A stretch of DNA of 64,000 nt, from the NCBI RefSeq assembly GCF_954871325.1, contig NC_088778.1, forward strand, positions 5,365,743-5,429,742, written 5' to 3'. Below the pieces are notes generated by a model. It saw only the letters and a list, made by a program, of their open reading frames with translations, had not been told where the DNA came from and did not search any database. Below are positions 1 to 13,400 of the stretch, piece by piece. The DNA is from Gordionus sp. m RMFG-2023. Its lineage: Eukaryota; Nematomorpha; Gordioida; Chordodea; Parachordodidae. A program made the translations under genes and the position numbers. Numbering within the stretch: the first letter of the stretch is position 1; each line of letters starts with the position of its first letter.

Positions 1-3000
1 TGAAGTTAATGTAATTAATATATATTTTGATTTTTCCAAAAAGTTATTTAAAATATGGAAAAACTAATAAACCATGGAATAAAATTAAACTAAAATAATA
101 TTTTTTTGAAATTATATATGGTTAAATCGTTTCGTTAAAAAAATTGTACATAAAATATTTTCTTTATTAAAATATATCAGATTAAAAAAAATATTCTAAA
201 TTTTATCATAGATAAATCGATGCAAATCAATTATCCCAAAATTAACCTTAATTTAATATCAATCTTAAGTAAGTTTTGTCGAGGTGGTTATTAGCCATTT
301 TGAAGTTGGTATTCTTTCTTATTTAAAAAGATTCAGCTATATTTCAAAGAAAACGAGAAATTATTAAGCAAGAGTCAGAAATAATAGTTAGATGTTTGAC
401 ATTTTTTTAAAAATAATGTCGACAGTTTTAAGTGACAAGTATACCAGATGGCATATATAGTATAGATGTCTGATAGATTTCACATATCTCATCAAGTATT
501 TTAATTTATTTTCACAAAATTAACACTATTTATTTTTAAAATATTCGATCTTACCAACCTTCAATTTATCTATAATTATAATGGTTACCTATGGATGAAT
601 GCTATTCCAATTCAAAACTTGTGCCATAATCTATCCTTAAAACAAATACGGATCTCAATTATAGTCCTAACAAAAATGTAGTCACTCTAAACACTTGCAG
701 TTTGTGTAGGAAACAATTCCATAGTAAATAACACCATTCTTAACATTGTATATATTCAAAAGATAATAGCTTATTTCTTAAAATCAGTCTAGTTGTGTCG
801 GACCTATATTTTTTATAACTTAAATTAAAATTTGCGAAATATATAATATATTTTAAAAAATTTTGTAATTTTGGGATTGGCTTTTTCGGTATAATATAAA
901 GAAAATTTCATAAATCCATTTTTAATTTTTTTTAATAAGGATTTTCAAAATCGATTTTACAACTATGTCAACTAATAGACAAGTTACTCGCCCGCTGTGT
1001 TCAAAGACAACATTACTCTTCGCCAGAAAAAGAGTGAGGAACAGTCATAGAAGAACCAATATGGGATCTTCGAGGCATTCATACGCTATAAATATTTCCT
1101 CTATCCTCCTCGCAATGTCTTATCTAATCAAAGAAATGGTGTGCCATACCGGGCTCTGCCTCCAAGCCCAGCTAGAAACGGCATTGATTTTTTATGTTAC
1201 ATCTGGATGATGCCTTCAAAGTATAGGAGCCTCCGAGCTACAAAAAAAAATACGATCTCTCCCAGCCACGTATACAAGGACCGTTGCAGGTAAAAGCAGT
1301 CAACAAAGACTGGCCAACAAATTCGCTAGTCGCAACTGTTACATGCCAACGTCATCGAGCAAAACCAGCCAGGTCAAATCTGATCCGCTACACATCTTTC
1401 CAAAGCAGATTGACCCACCAGAGTCATTAGTGATTTCTCACCAGCTTCCACCAATTACCTTTAATATTAATTGCGGTTAACATCAATCCCCCTGATGTCC
1501 GCTAATCTGGAGAAGGCTGAGATCGCCTGCAAAACCAATATCAAATCAGCTTTCTTCGTCATTCCTTTATGCTAGAGGGTGATTTTTATCCACTACTACA
1601 CCTTTTATATACCATTGTCCTGCCAATAGGGGCATTCTTCACGCCATAATACCTCCAGAACATTCACTTCATTTTTACAATTAAATTATATAATGTTTTG
1701 GATTTAATGTTTTCCAACATTTAATGGTTTTTAACATTTAATGATTTTTAAAATTTAATATAATGTTTTTTATATTTCATGTTTTTTATATTTAATGATT
1801 TTTTTAATATTTAATATGCATATTATGGATTTAATCCAAATAATAAATTATTATATACAAAATAAGAGCGAATATAATATTGTTATAATATACTTTAGGT
1901 ATATAAACCGCTATGAAAATCAAGATTAAATAGATTAATTAAACATTAGTTGATAATTTAAAATAATCAAAATATATATTATAAAGAAAATAATTTTTTG
2001 TGATAAATATTTAATGATTTATTCACAATTGGAGCTTAAAGTTAGATGTAGGATGAGTAGAGGTAAATTATTATCTGACATCCATACCTCTGAGATATTA
2101 GTTATCATAATTAAGAAAAGGTCGTCTCATTTGTGTACATATTAATAGTTAAGGTTGCCAAAATATACATTAATTTTAATATATTGTAAAAACTTCAAAG
2201 TATAATATAAAGTATGTGATGCTTTCGGGATTCCAACAGATTATATTTGTAAATAAATCTTTCATACTAAGATTTATATTCTTAAATTTATTAGTCAACC
2301 GATACATTTATATCCTATGATTAAAATTGAGTTGAGCAGTTATATTTTAAAAAATCAGTGATATATCCATAATGAGATTTCTAGGAAACGGTATATATAT
2401 ATATAAATCCATTTGGAAAAATCTATGGTTCCTTAATTTGAGTCAAAAATATATCCAAAAATGGAAAAACCGCACATTTTATAGTAACTCTCAATTAAGT
2501 CCACGATAATAGTTGTAATGTCTAGATGAAAGAGCTTAGGAATTTCAATCACAAACATTCGCACAAATCTTGTACTTGGTCGATATTTCATTTAGTTTTC
2601 TAAGTATTAATATAATAATGTTCGCGATTCTCATAACCTAAGCCAAATCCATATCATTTATAAAAATTATTGCAAAAAATATTGTGTAATCAAATAATAT
2701 CTCAATTCATTCTAAAGCAAAAAAAAATCTGTCATATTGAATCCAATTATGTACAGCTTCAGATTAAATATCGCTGGCCATTCTGATTTATCTGTAAGAA
2801 CGCTTGATATCGAATATTGATATCTTGTTTCACAATTTCCAAAAAAAACTTATTGTTTGAAGTTATATTTCAAACATATATAGTCAGAGGTAATAAATAG
2901 TAATTTTAATTATTTCAAAAAATATATTACCTTGGGATTGAAAATCAAACTCAATTTTTTTTTTTTGAAATGTATATATGATTAAATTGTTTTGTAAATT

Positions 3001-4450
3001 TCTCAAGATAATTTTTAATAATTTCTTTAAAATAAATTCTTAGGCAGTTACCAGGCCAAAATTTTCAGATTGCGGAAAAAATTTGGTATTTAGCGGATGA
3101 AATATAAAAATTGCCCAAAAAATTTTTTTGGAGACCAAGTTCCACGAAGTGCCGCCTTAGGGCGGGATTGTGAATTAGCTTAGTTATTCACCTATTAATT
3201 CTTATAATTACTCTATATAAATATTAAAAAAGTCGGTAATGTTTAATTATTTAAAAATAGGTGATATTTTCCAAAATACCTTTTTTGTGGTGAAGTTACT
3301 TTATTTATATTATATATAAAGAAAACTAATTTGAATCTCGTCAAACAAGACATCAATGTTTATCGGTATTTTTAATATATTTATTAAATTACAAAAAAGT
3401 TGATGGTTTCTGTTCCTAGATAATAATATCTATACATATTGAGTTATTTAAATCAAATTTTGATTGCAAATATTCTAAAATGTCTTTATAAAAATATTTG
3501 GTTCATTTATAAATATATTAATTAGAATAATATTTGAACATTTCAATATATTTACAGCAATAGCGCCAAATTTATTGTCAATTTTAAACTGTAAAGATGA
3601 ATACAGCTGCGACATAATTTTGTAAATCTTTATTAATAAAAATTCTTCTGATTGCAACATTCATTGTCTTCTTGCAAGAATTATATTTATCATTATATGG
3701 TTAGCTATGTCTTTGGATTTTTCACTCACTGAGGAACAAAAATTTAATATAATTTTACGAAAAGAAACTGGCAATTTTAAAGATTAATTATGTTAAATTA
3801 ACTAATTATATTCTATTTATATGTTAAATATACAAGTATAAAGGAAGTTAAAAATGTAACAAATTTAAAAATCGTCTATAAAAAATTTTATATAAGATAC
3901 TTTAATATAATAAGTATTCAAATTATAGTACAGTTATAAATAATTCTTGAAAATTTTTTAAGCAAAAATTCTTAACGCTGAGCATTGCATAATTAAATTC
4001 CAATTCGGATATTTATATTAAAAAACCTTGATTTGATATTATTTGATGAACATTAGTTAAATATATTCAAAATTTTAATGCAAATTTGGATTATTTTATG
4101 TATTTTGGTTAAAATGATGTCATTAGTAAAAAAAGCTTTATAATTTAATTAGTTTTATAAAATCTTAGATAGAGGGCTCAGGTTAAAAATACTCTATTTT
4201 TTATACATGTCTCTAAGGCCCAACCTTGGGTGGTAGAATTTTAAAAAAGTATTTAGATCAATACAATTTCAATATAGATCTATATTGGAAATGTTCCGTA
4301 TTTTATAAACGGTTAATAAAAATCCAAGCATATTTTTTGCTTTTAATAACTTACATTAGTAAATAAAATATAGTATGTATATTATATAATCGAGTCATTC
4401 TAATTATTCTTTTACATATAAAACACAAAATTATCGTAAAAAAATGGTGA
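1..4450. other. Intergenic, A+T-rich; no gene supported apart from a coding-like island
   Basis: Downstream side of the kinesin gene. Mostly low-complexity A+T. Around 3046-3190 there is a short G+C-richer patch resembling the GGCC-bearing hAT-like repeats seen elsewhere. A plus-strand stretch at about 3555-3788 reads open in pieces but shows no recognisable family. Confidence 0.5.
961..1660 (+). other. G+C-richer coding-like island of unknown origin
   Basis: About 700 bp of near-balanced composition in otherwise A+T-rich DNA. The plus strand has an 81-codon frame (965-1210), and the same frame is open again until about 1480, with Ser/Thr/Gln/Pro-rich content such as PATYTRTVAGKSSQQRLANK. 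No motif is recognisable. Most likely the decayed remains of a mobile element or a processed gene; it may also be an unspliced fragment of a real gene. Confidence 0.3.
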
Positions 4451-7400
4451 TTATTTTCGCCGCACTTTCCTCAAATTATAATTTCGGGAGACTCGGTTTC
4501 CCGCGACACGCTTCTGACCCCCTAAGTATGGCGCTTTTCTTATATTATTAAGTATGATATTGGATTTCGGGATGCTTTTATGTTGCGAGGAAGAGCTGGT
4601 AGGGGAAGGGGTGCATTTTGCGTGGTAACCTTGAGTTGGGTCTGTTCTTTTTGGCGAGCAAGCCCATCTCAGTAAGCTGGCTTTGCTTTGTTTTACTATA
4701 CCATGAGGAATCATGATATCTTTAGATGGAGTAGGATGTGCGTCCTTGAGATTCATATCCTCGTTCAGTAAAGTTCCATGCGGGGCGTTTGATACCGTCT
4801 TTAATTTATTTTTGATATCGTAAAATTTTTTCGGTTTATGTAAATAAATAATATCATTTCCTTGAGCAGCCCCAAAATTATTATCCCTTTGGGAAGCCCC
4901 GGTGGGTAAAGGATCGCGTACTTCTAAATCAACAACTCCGTCAACAATATCATCATTTTCGCGCAACCTCAATTTTTTAATAACGGAGCCTCTCCCATCT
5001 CCCAACATTTCGGGTTTGTAATGATTTAGAGCGAACGATTTTTTCTTAAGCGCCGTCCTGGTCAACCTAACATTGGGACTTACTCCACCATTTTCTTGAA
5101 TATTCTCGATATCCTTTAAAGGCCCTTGATAAGTAAATATCGTGTTCTTCTTCTTGATAGTTGACAACGGCTGTTTAAAGATTATTGTTGAGTTAACAGT
5201 TGTCAATGGAGGTTTAACGATTATGGTCGAGTTACTCTGAGTTGTGGTATCGTCGAGCTTATAATATATAATTTAATTTTGTTTTTAAAAAATAATATTA
5301 TAGATAAGTAGCAATTGTCCGGTTTTCTCGTTATAAACAGGTCCCGTTATTTGGTCATTGGTTCGATTCAGACTGGCCAGATAAAAAATATGATATTTTT
5401 AATTTTTTTTTATCAAATTAAAAATGAAAATCAATAAATTCAAGTTCCATAAGTGAAAAAAAAATTTTTTTCAACACAGATAGATGACTCTTACTAATAA
5501 CGAAGAGAAATAGATTATTAAGCAAGATGATACAATCGATCAAATAATATCTTATTAATTATATTATAAATGAATTATTGCTAAGGTCATGGTTCGGTCT
5601 TTGGTTTAAACCGATATACACAAATCGGACCAGGTCAGGATCAAAATGGTTCAGGCCTTGGTTCTATTTTATTTTAAAAATATTTTTTAATACCTAATTT
5701 ATAATTCTTGTGCTATCATTTTATTAAAATATAAATTTCAAAATAAATTATGAATTATGTATATAAATAATAACAAATATTCAATTTAAAAGTAAAATTC
5801 TCTTCTTGACAAACTTTTCGTTTTCATAAGTATATTTGCAAAAAAAAAATAACAAAACCAAAGCATCAAAATATCTAGAAAAACATTATAAAATAAAATT
5901 GTTAAAAATTTATATGAATTGTAAGGCATACTAAAATTTAATAAATATCGATAGGAACCTCCGGACCGAAAAAATTAAAAGACCGATCTAGACTGCCATC
6001 CTCAGGGAAAAGACCGGTAATTCAATCAGTCTAGTCCGATCCCGATATAAAATTTCAACGAAAAAAAAAATGAAATTTAAATATCTTGAAGTATTATTTT
6101 AAAAATCTTTAAATAATAACCTTAATAGGTTTTATACACAGAATCGGGGAAAACATGGTAGAACTAAGCATTGTTAAGTGCTGATTATGGTTAAAATTAT
6201 CAAATGATGGCGAAAGCATGATATCGTCTCCTTTAACATTTTTATTGTTTTGGACCACTTTGAAAGCAGATTTGGGAACAGCTCCATATAATGATATTTC
6301 ATCTTCTTTATGCATTTGCTGATGATCATCCGAATCCAGATCCAGCATTTTAATCTCTTGGGCAGTCAATTCTTCTTTATCCAAATATCTTATGAGGGTA
6401 TTAAACTTTGGAAGGCCTATCATTTTCTTGAGATGATCAACGACAATGGTACTTTTCTAGATATTTTTATTTTAGAAAACGTTTATTTATAAATTTAAAA
6501 AAATATAAGATATAGAAAATTAAAACATGTAAAATATACATAAAATAGGGCAAGAAGTTGGTAGGTATTGAAATATTATTTTTAAAATATGTATTAACCC
6601 CTAGAATCAGATAACTATTTGTCCTACTTATTAGAGTAAGCAAAAATTATTATTTTTAATAAATTTATGATAATTTATTTTATTAAAATAGCAGTAAAGA
6701 TGTAAATGAAATATAGATTTTTTTAAAATATTTATTTATTTATAAAAGCAAAAATTTTAATATTTTAATTTATTTAAGTATATAAATTTCGGTAGCTTGA
6801 AAATTTTGTGTTAATATAAAATTGGTAGTCAGTTCAATTGTGCATTTAATGTTAAGTAATAAACATGTATTAATTCCATAATACAGATAAATAAATACTG
6901 TTTAGTTTCCTAAGTAAAATACTATATAGCCGATTAATACAAACAAATCCTTATCTACATAAGGTTTCGGCTAACATGGCCATGAAGCATTTAATGGTTA
7001 TGTTCAATGTCCCAATTTTAATTTTAAAAAATGGCGAAGGACACGTGATATAATTATTTTTGTGTTACTTATAAGCATTTCTCAAACAAACTCAGATTCA
7101 GAAATGAACGTGGTGAGACCGATTTAAAAAAACGCTATTCAACCCCTTCTTTAGAATTTGGGCCGTTAATTTTTTTTAAAATATTTTATGGGATTTCTAA
7201 GCAATCTTTTAAATATTTAATAAATGTCTTTGGAATTATATTTATAAAAAAAATTAATTTAATAGGATATATACTTCATAATAATATTAAATATTTTTGC
7301 AATTATTATTTTATTTATTAAATCAAATTTAAATAGGGCATAAATATTTTATGGGATTTCTAAGTATTCTTTTAAATATTTAATAAATGTCTTTGGAATT

Positions 7401-10400
7401 ATATTTATAAAAAAAAATTAATTTAATAGGATATTTACTTCATAATAATATTAAATATTTTTGCAATTACTATTTTATTTATTAAATCAAATTTAAATAG
7501 GGTATAATAATAAAGGTTTTCCTATTTTAACTATTTTCTTTGTCAAAATAAAATCTCAAAACGGCTTAAATATATTCTTAATAATAAAAGCCATCTCCTT
7601 ATTATATCAATTCTTGACCTCTTAAGTCGTTTGCTTAACTATTTTAATTACCTATAAGATGTATTATAATAAAAAATATTTGATGGTTCTTAATTTTTTT
7701 TGGTTCCAGATTTAAATGGAGGTTTTACATTTTTAAAAAAACCGGTCCGGTTTTTTGATGCCGGTTTTCGGTCCGGAGTATAATCTTCACTAATTGGAGT
7801 AAGCTTTTTAAAATATAAGCATATAGGTAGATTATAGCCAAAAAAATATGTATATATTAGTATCACAAGTTATAAGAGGAACTGTGAAAAATAAGAATAT
7901 AGATTGAATATTTATAAATAAGCAAGTTTATATTTTTTTTTAAATATGATATTTATACTCTTACATCTAGAGAATCCTTAAGTGCCTCTATCTTCATCAG
8001 GAATGTATCAGTTGTCCTGTAACATTTCTTCTTGTAAAACTCTCTGTAATATAGCCATGGATAATTTTTTTGAATGAATATTATATACTAAACATTAAAA
8101 ATAAAAGACAAACTATTTATTAATTAATTTTCCAAGGCAAGGATCTTTGAATTAAAATCTATTCACCATTAGACTGATGCGCCATTGAATACAAATCGGC
8201 TGATGTCGCGCCATTTTGAATTGTAATTTAATAAATAAAAAACTCGATGGCATGCCACCAGATGATTTGTATTCATACGCATTTAAAATGATGGAATTAT
8301 CAGTCAGAATAGTAATTAAATGTCATTGCTAAATCTGATGCATATATTTATTTACAAGAGAATTAATTAACCAAAAAAATATGTAGTTATATTACGTCCA
8401 GTTTTTAAGCTCGTTGTTGTGCCAATTTAGATATACTGATTCCACCTCTTTCCTAACTTCATATTCCTTCTGTAGAATCTTCTGCTTAAGTACCTGGATT
8501 TCCTGTAATTATTATTACATATATTAAACAATCCATGTTTGTTATTAAGAAAGGTTTTCTAAATAAAAAATTAATATCAAAAATCTATTAATTATTTTAA
8601 AATGGTGTAATCATTTTACAATGGATGGGACTTTTAGGTTATATCAGACACGCTTCATTCATTATTAGGGTCATTAACAATTTTTTTTGTATATGCATTT
8701 TAAAATTTCAATATTTATTAATTTGCTGATAATATTATGTAAATTTTTTTAATTAATTAAAAAATAATGTAGTTGTATTTAAATTTGTATTCTCTGAAGA
8801 TTAAATTGGATAACTTTCGGCCAATTTTTTATTAAAGATCCATAATGTATGTCCTACTACTCAAAAAAATGATAAAATGTCTACTTTAACATAATAATTA
8901 ATTCAACCTTAAAAGTTAATTATATTGTTTTATAAAAAAATCTTATGCTTATATCAAAATCAAGTAATAACTTTAAATATAGTCTAAAAAAATATAATTT
9001 ATCTTCTCAATGATAATCACAACAAAATTCCTAAATAGCTTAGCGAGTCTTTCCAGACTCCCATAATTGAACTACTTCAACTAACAAATCTGGAGTAAGA
9101 CTTATATAAAACAAATACCAGTCAGAAATTTGATTGCTATTGAAAATAAACAAGTAAATAATAATAAAAAAAATAGATCCTCTCTAATACCGGTAAGGAC
9201 CCCATGCATCTCTAATTTATATCTTATTTAATTTCTAAAAATTCGCCTCATATAGTTGAGGTACCTATCGTTAAATTTGAACAAATCAAAGTGGTAAGCG
9301 TTCAAACTTAACAGAAACGGTAAATCATTTGTTACCAAACTACATAACTTTTTTTTCTTCTCTAAACTTAAATCTAATTTGGCGGGGATAGTGTCATGAG
9401 GTTGTCTTTCATTTCTTTAACAATTTTCTGAGATATTAATATAAAATGACAAATGAGTCCCTCTTATTTCCGGTTAAAATAAGATTTCATCTTTTTCGAA
9501 GAGCTAATCTTTTTAAACTGGAATAATTCAAATATGGTGATGGCACAAATCAATCCTGCCTATATATTTTTTAAAATTCCAATAGGGCCAACTTAAGGGA
9601 ACATATTAATTAATAACTATTCCCTCTCCTTCCAATAAGGAAGCTATATTGTTAAATGTAAATTAAAGTTTTAGAACTTTCATGAAACTAAAAATAACAT
9701 TTTAACACCAATTACGATATCGCCTATAAATTATTAAATATACATAATAAGGAGTGTGGGTTTAAATTTAAAAAACTTCTGGCTTTTGTATGGTAATTTT
9801 TTAAAATAAAAATATTTTCTTGTATTGACCCCCTTGCCCCATCTAACCAGACACTCAACATCATTGACCAGAAGGAACAGCTTAAAACCTCGAAATACAC
9901 AGAAATTACTAATGACCAATGTTTCATTCCAATTATTTCAACCACACTTGCCACCTCGCAAACTTGCCTTAGCTTTCTTCAAAAATTTAGGATCTCAAAT
10001 CAGCAAACATTCGGAAGAACATCAAGAGGGTTTTTTTCTTCGACAAAGGCTCGCCATAGCAATCCTTAAAGCCAATTACTGCTTCAATGGTAGTCTAATA
10101 GCCAAAGAGCCATCCTAAATCCTTTTTTTCCTCTCATTATACCATCCCCGTTCTTCATTGGTGTTTTTAAATTTTTTTTTTATTCATATTCCTTTTGTCG
10201 CATTTTAATATAGACTTTTTTATACGTTCATATATTCATTATATATATACATTTGATTTTTAATTCAAATTTATGTTATTTGATTTTGGAATTTTCATAT
10301 ATATTTTTTTTAATCTAGTTTTTTATATACATTACAATATGTGTTTTCTTAATAGTATATTATTTTATAATTTGTTTTATATAATAAATATAAACTTTTT

Positions 10401-13400
10401 AAATAAATCAAAATTAAAGAGAAAAAAATAATAATATTAGTTTTAAAAAAAACTTTTTCATAACTATCCTCAAAATGTCGGATATCATACGCATTCCCCT
10501 TAATATCGTACAAAATTTTTCCGTCGTCTGTAATGAGGTCTTTCGAAATGACGATAACATGCTGATTATTTGAATCGACCATTTGTTCCGCGTGGTCTAT
10601 ATTAGTGAAATATTGGTGCCGATGGTGAGAAGAGAAGGATTTTAAGTTGTTTAAAACAATCTATTTTTTAAAAAAATAAAAATATCCATTGATATATTTA
10701 AAAAAATTTACTCAAAAAAATATCAGCTGTTCTTAAATTTATCAATTAGAATAGCACCAATGGAAACTTGAATATATAAATCGAAGATTAAAGAGCCAAA
10801 AATCTCTCAAAATTTTCTAGGAACTGGTAAACCTATATCCGCCCACTCTTATTTTTTTTAATCATCTTTCATATTTTGAATTCAAATTTTCTTTCTAAAA
10901 TTGGGGTATTTTTATCCGTTGTAATTTATTCATTTAGTATTCATGTGTAAGACATTTTTGACAGAATTCATCAAATAAAATCTGATGGGTATGTAAAGAC
11001 GCTGAAGATGATAACTATTTATTCGATATCACTTAAATAAGTGTCTTAGGCTTAAAAAACCAACATTTTCGAAAAAGTAAATAAGTCTGGTGTATCAGGG
11101 GAAAACTACTTTGTGCATTAACAGCAAACTAAATATTTAATCGTATATGTAAATTTACACGCCTCATTTCAGCCCAAAGATCATCTAATTTGTGTAACAA
11201 AAATGAATACCAATTTCCCCACCCCCTTTCACGTAAGAACTGAAGTTGATACCAAAAATATATGCGTGTAAATAAGTAACTTTTTTGGCGAGAGCGGAGA
11301 ATTTTAAGGAATGAAGCGTTTCAGGATACATCCCTTCATTTTTGCTTATGTTAACGATCATAGAAATTTTCGAGTTTGCTCTCAGAAAATAGTTCTGAAA
11401 CAGACGGGTCAGTTTGCTTTCCCTGAATGGGATCAATTTAGGATGGTCCCTTTTTATTATTATTAATGAATTGGTTTAAAATAAATTATTATAAATATAT
11501 CACTTTTCCCTGCATTCAGCGCGAATTCGGACAAAGTCTACAAAATATGAGGTACTTTCGAATACTTGGCAGCGAGTGAATTCGCACCAAAGTAGTCGGC
11601 TGAGTATATTATTGAGAAATGCATTTTTTTCCGATAAATCAATTTCTCAATACTGTATTCTTCCAAATCTCAACAATAATATTTAAATATTGTATAGTGA
11701 AAAATATTTATATAGGATTGATATATATATATTGTATTCAATAAACGCGTGCATTCTATGTATGTTGTTTACCATATGTGTTAGTAATAAATAAACAAGG
11801 ATATTATATATGGGCAGAGTAAAAAAAAAACTACGAACAACAGATCGAAATTGAGTTATATGTTTTAAGCAGGGTTGTGCATTTGACCGGTCAAATATGG
11901 TCAAATTCAAATATATGTTTTTTAAAGTTAATATTAACTTTATTTTGAATATAATAGTAAAATAAAATCTATAATATTAATTTTTTAAATTCATTGTCAT
12001 TCAATAACTAACGTGTAGCTATTGTAGCGGAGTTCTTGTTCTGATTCATTTTCAATATTATCATTTTCTTTAATATTTTTTAATCAATTTTCCTGATGTC
12101 TTAGATCTTCAATCGATTTCCATTTTCATAAGAATATTAACCCTAATCGACCTATTTCTTTCTAAAGAAGAAGTAGAACTAGGAATTGTTAGTCTCTTAA
12201 TGGGCAGGGTGGACAAATTTTAATCTATTAACTAGAGGTCGGAATTGATTGTTTCTGGAAATTATACTTTCCGCATAATTTGCTATATTAAACATGCTGT
12301 TTTTGCTTCTGAAATTAATTATATCACTTAAAATATTTTGGTACTATCTTGTAAAAGAGCTAATTCTTGAATTATATCACATACTTGTGAGTTCTCCTCT
12401 TGATATTGTGAACACAAAAAATAAGCAAACATTGTGATCACATGTATTTACATCTTTTTTCCCTTTTTTAAACATATTTTCAATTTATTCTTCCTTTAAA
12501 TTTTTTAGAGTATTTGACCGTATTTGACAGGTCAAATACTCCTCCGGTCAATTGACCCGTCAATTGACTGAATTTGACTGGTCAATTGACCGACTTGCCA
12601 ACCCTGGTTTTAAGTACTTTGAAAACTTCTGCATGAGGAAAAAAACATATAACAAGTACACCTTACCACCCCAAGACGAATGTTATGGAGGAAAGGATGA
12701 TCAGAACATTAAATTCAAAATACTATGCGTGGACACACTATAGCAAAATAATGATAGGGAATTGGGTCTACTTCAGATTCTGATGACATATCAGGTCTAG
12801 CTTTGCCGTCAATAAATTTAATAATCTTAATAATAATAGGAAGAATTATTATAATTCTCACACAATAATTTTGGTTGTAAAGCCCAATATGTTGTTTGTC
12901 ATATGCATGGAAATAAAGGACATTTACGCTAAAATATGTTTTAACAAAATCAACTCTATTAATAATATTAGGTTCTAATTAACAAAGCCACAATAGTAGT
13001 TTAAATTAACGATCTATGGGAGCAGGTCATTTTTTTGTCGTCGAATGTGGAGTGTTCCTATATCATCAGAATCTGGAGTAGACCCAATTCTCTATGATTC
13101 CACATTGCATCTTAATTTTAATGTTATGACATCCTTTTCGCTAGACCATTGATCTTGGGGTGGACTTGTTATGTGTTTTATTCCCCAGTTATTGCATAAG
13201 TCCTTAAACTTTTCAGATAGAAATTGTCTCACGTTGTCAGGCCATAATTTCCGGGTTTTTATTATTAATGTCAAATGTGTGTTAATATAAAAGATATTAC
13301 TTGTGCAATTCATTGTGTTTGATAATTTGCAAGCATTTTGATAACGTTAGCAGTGAAGAATTGATATTTCTAGCCTCGAAAAGCCTATCGCCAACGTTAC

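Noticed and set aside
3555-3788. Plus-strand blocks with a possible acceptor, including MSLDFSLTEEQKFNIIL
   Set aside because: Briefly resembles a BTB or dehydrogenase start, but only in short pieces; composition equals background.
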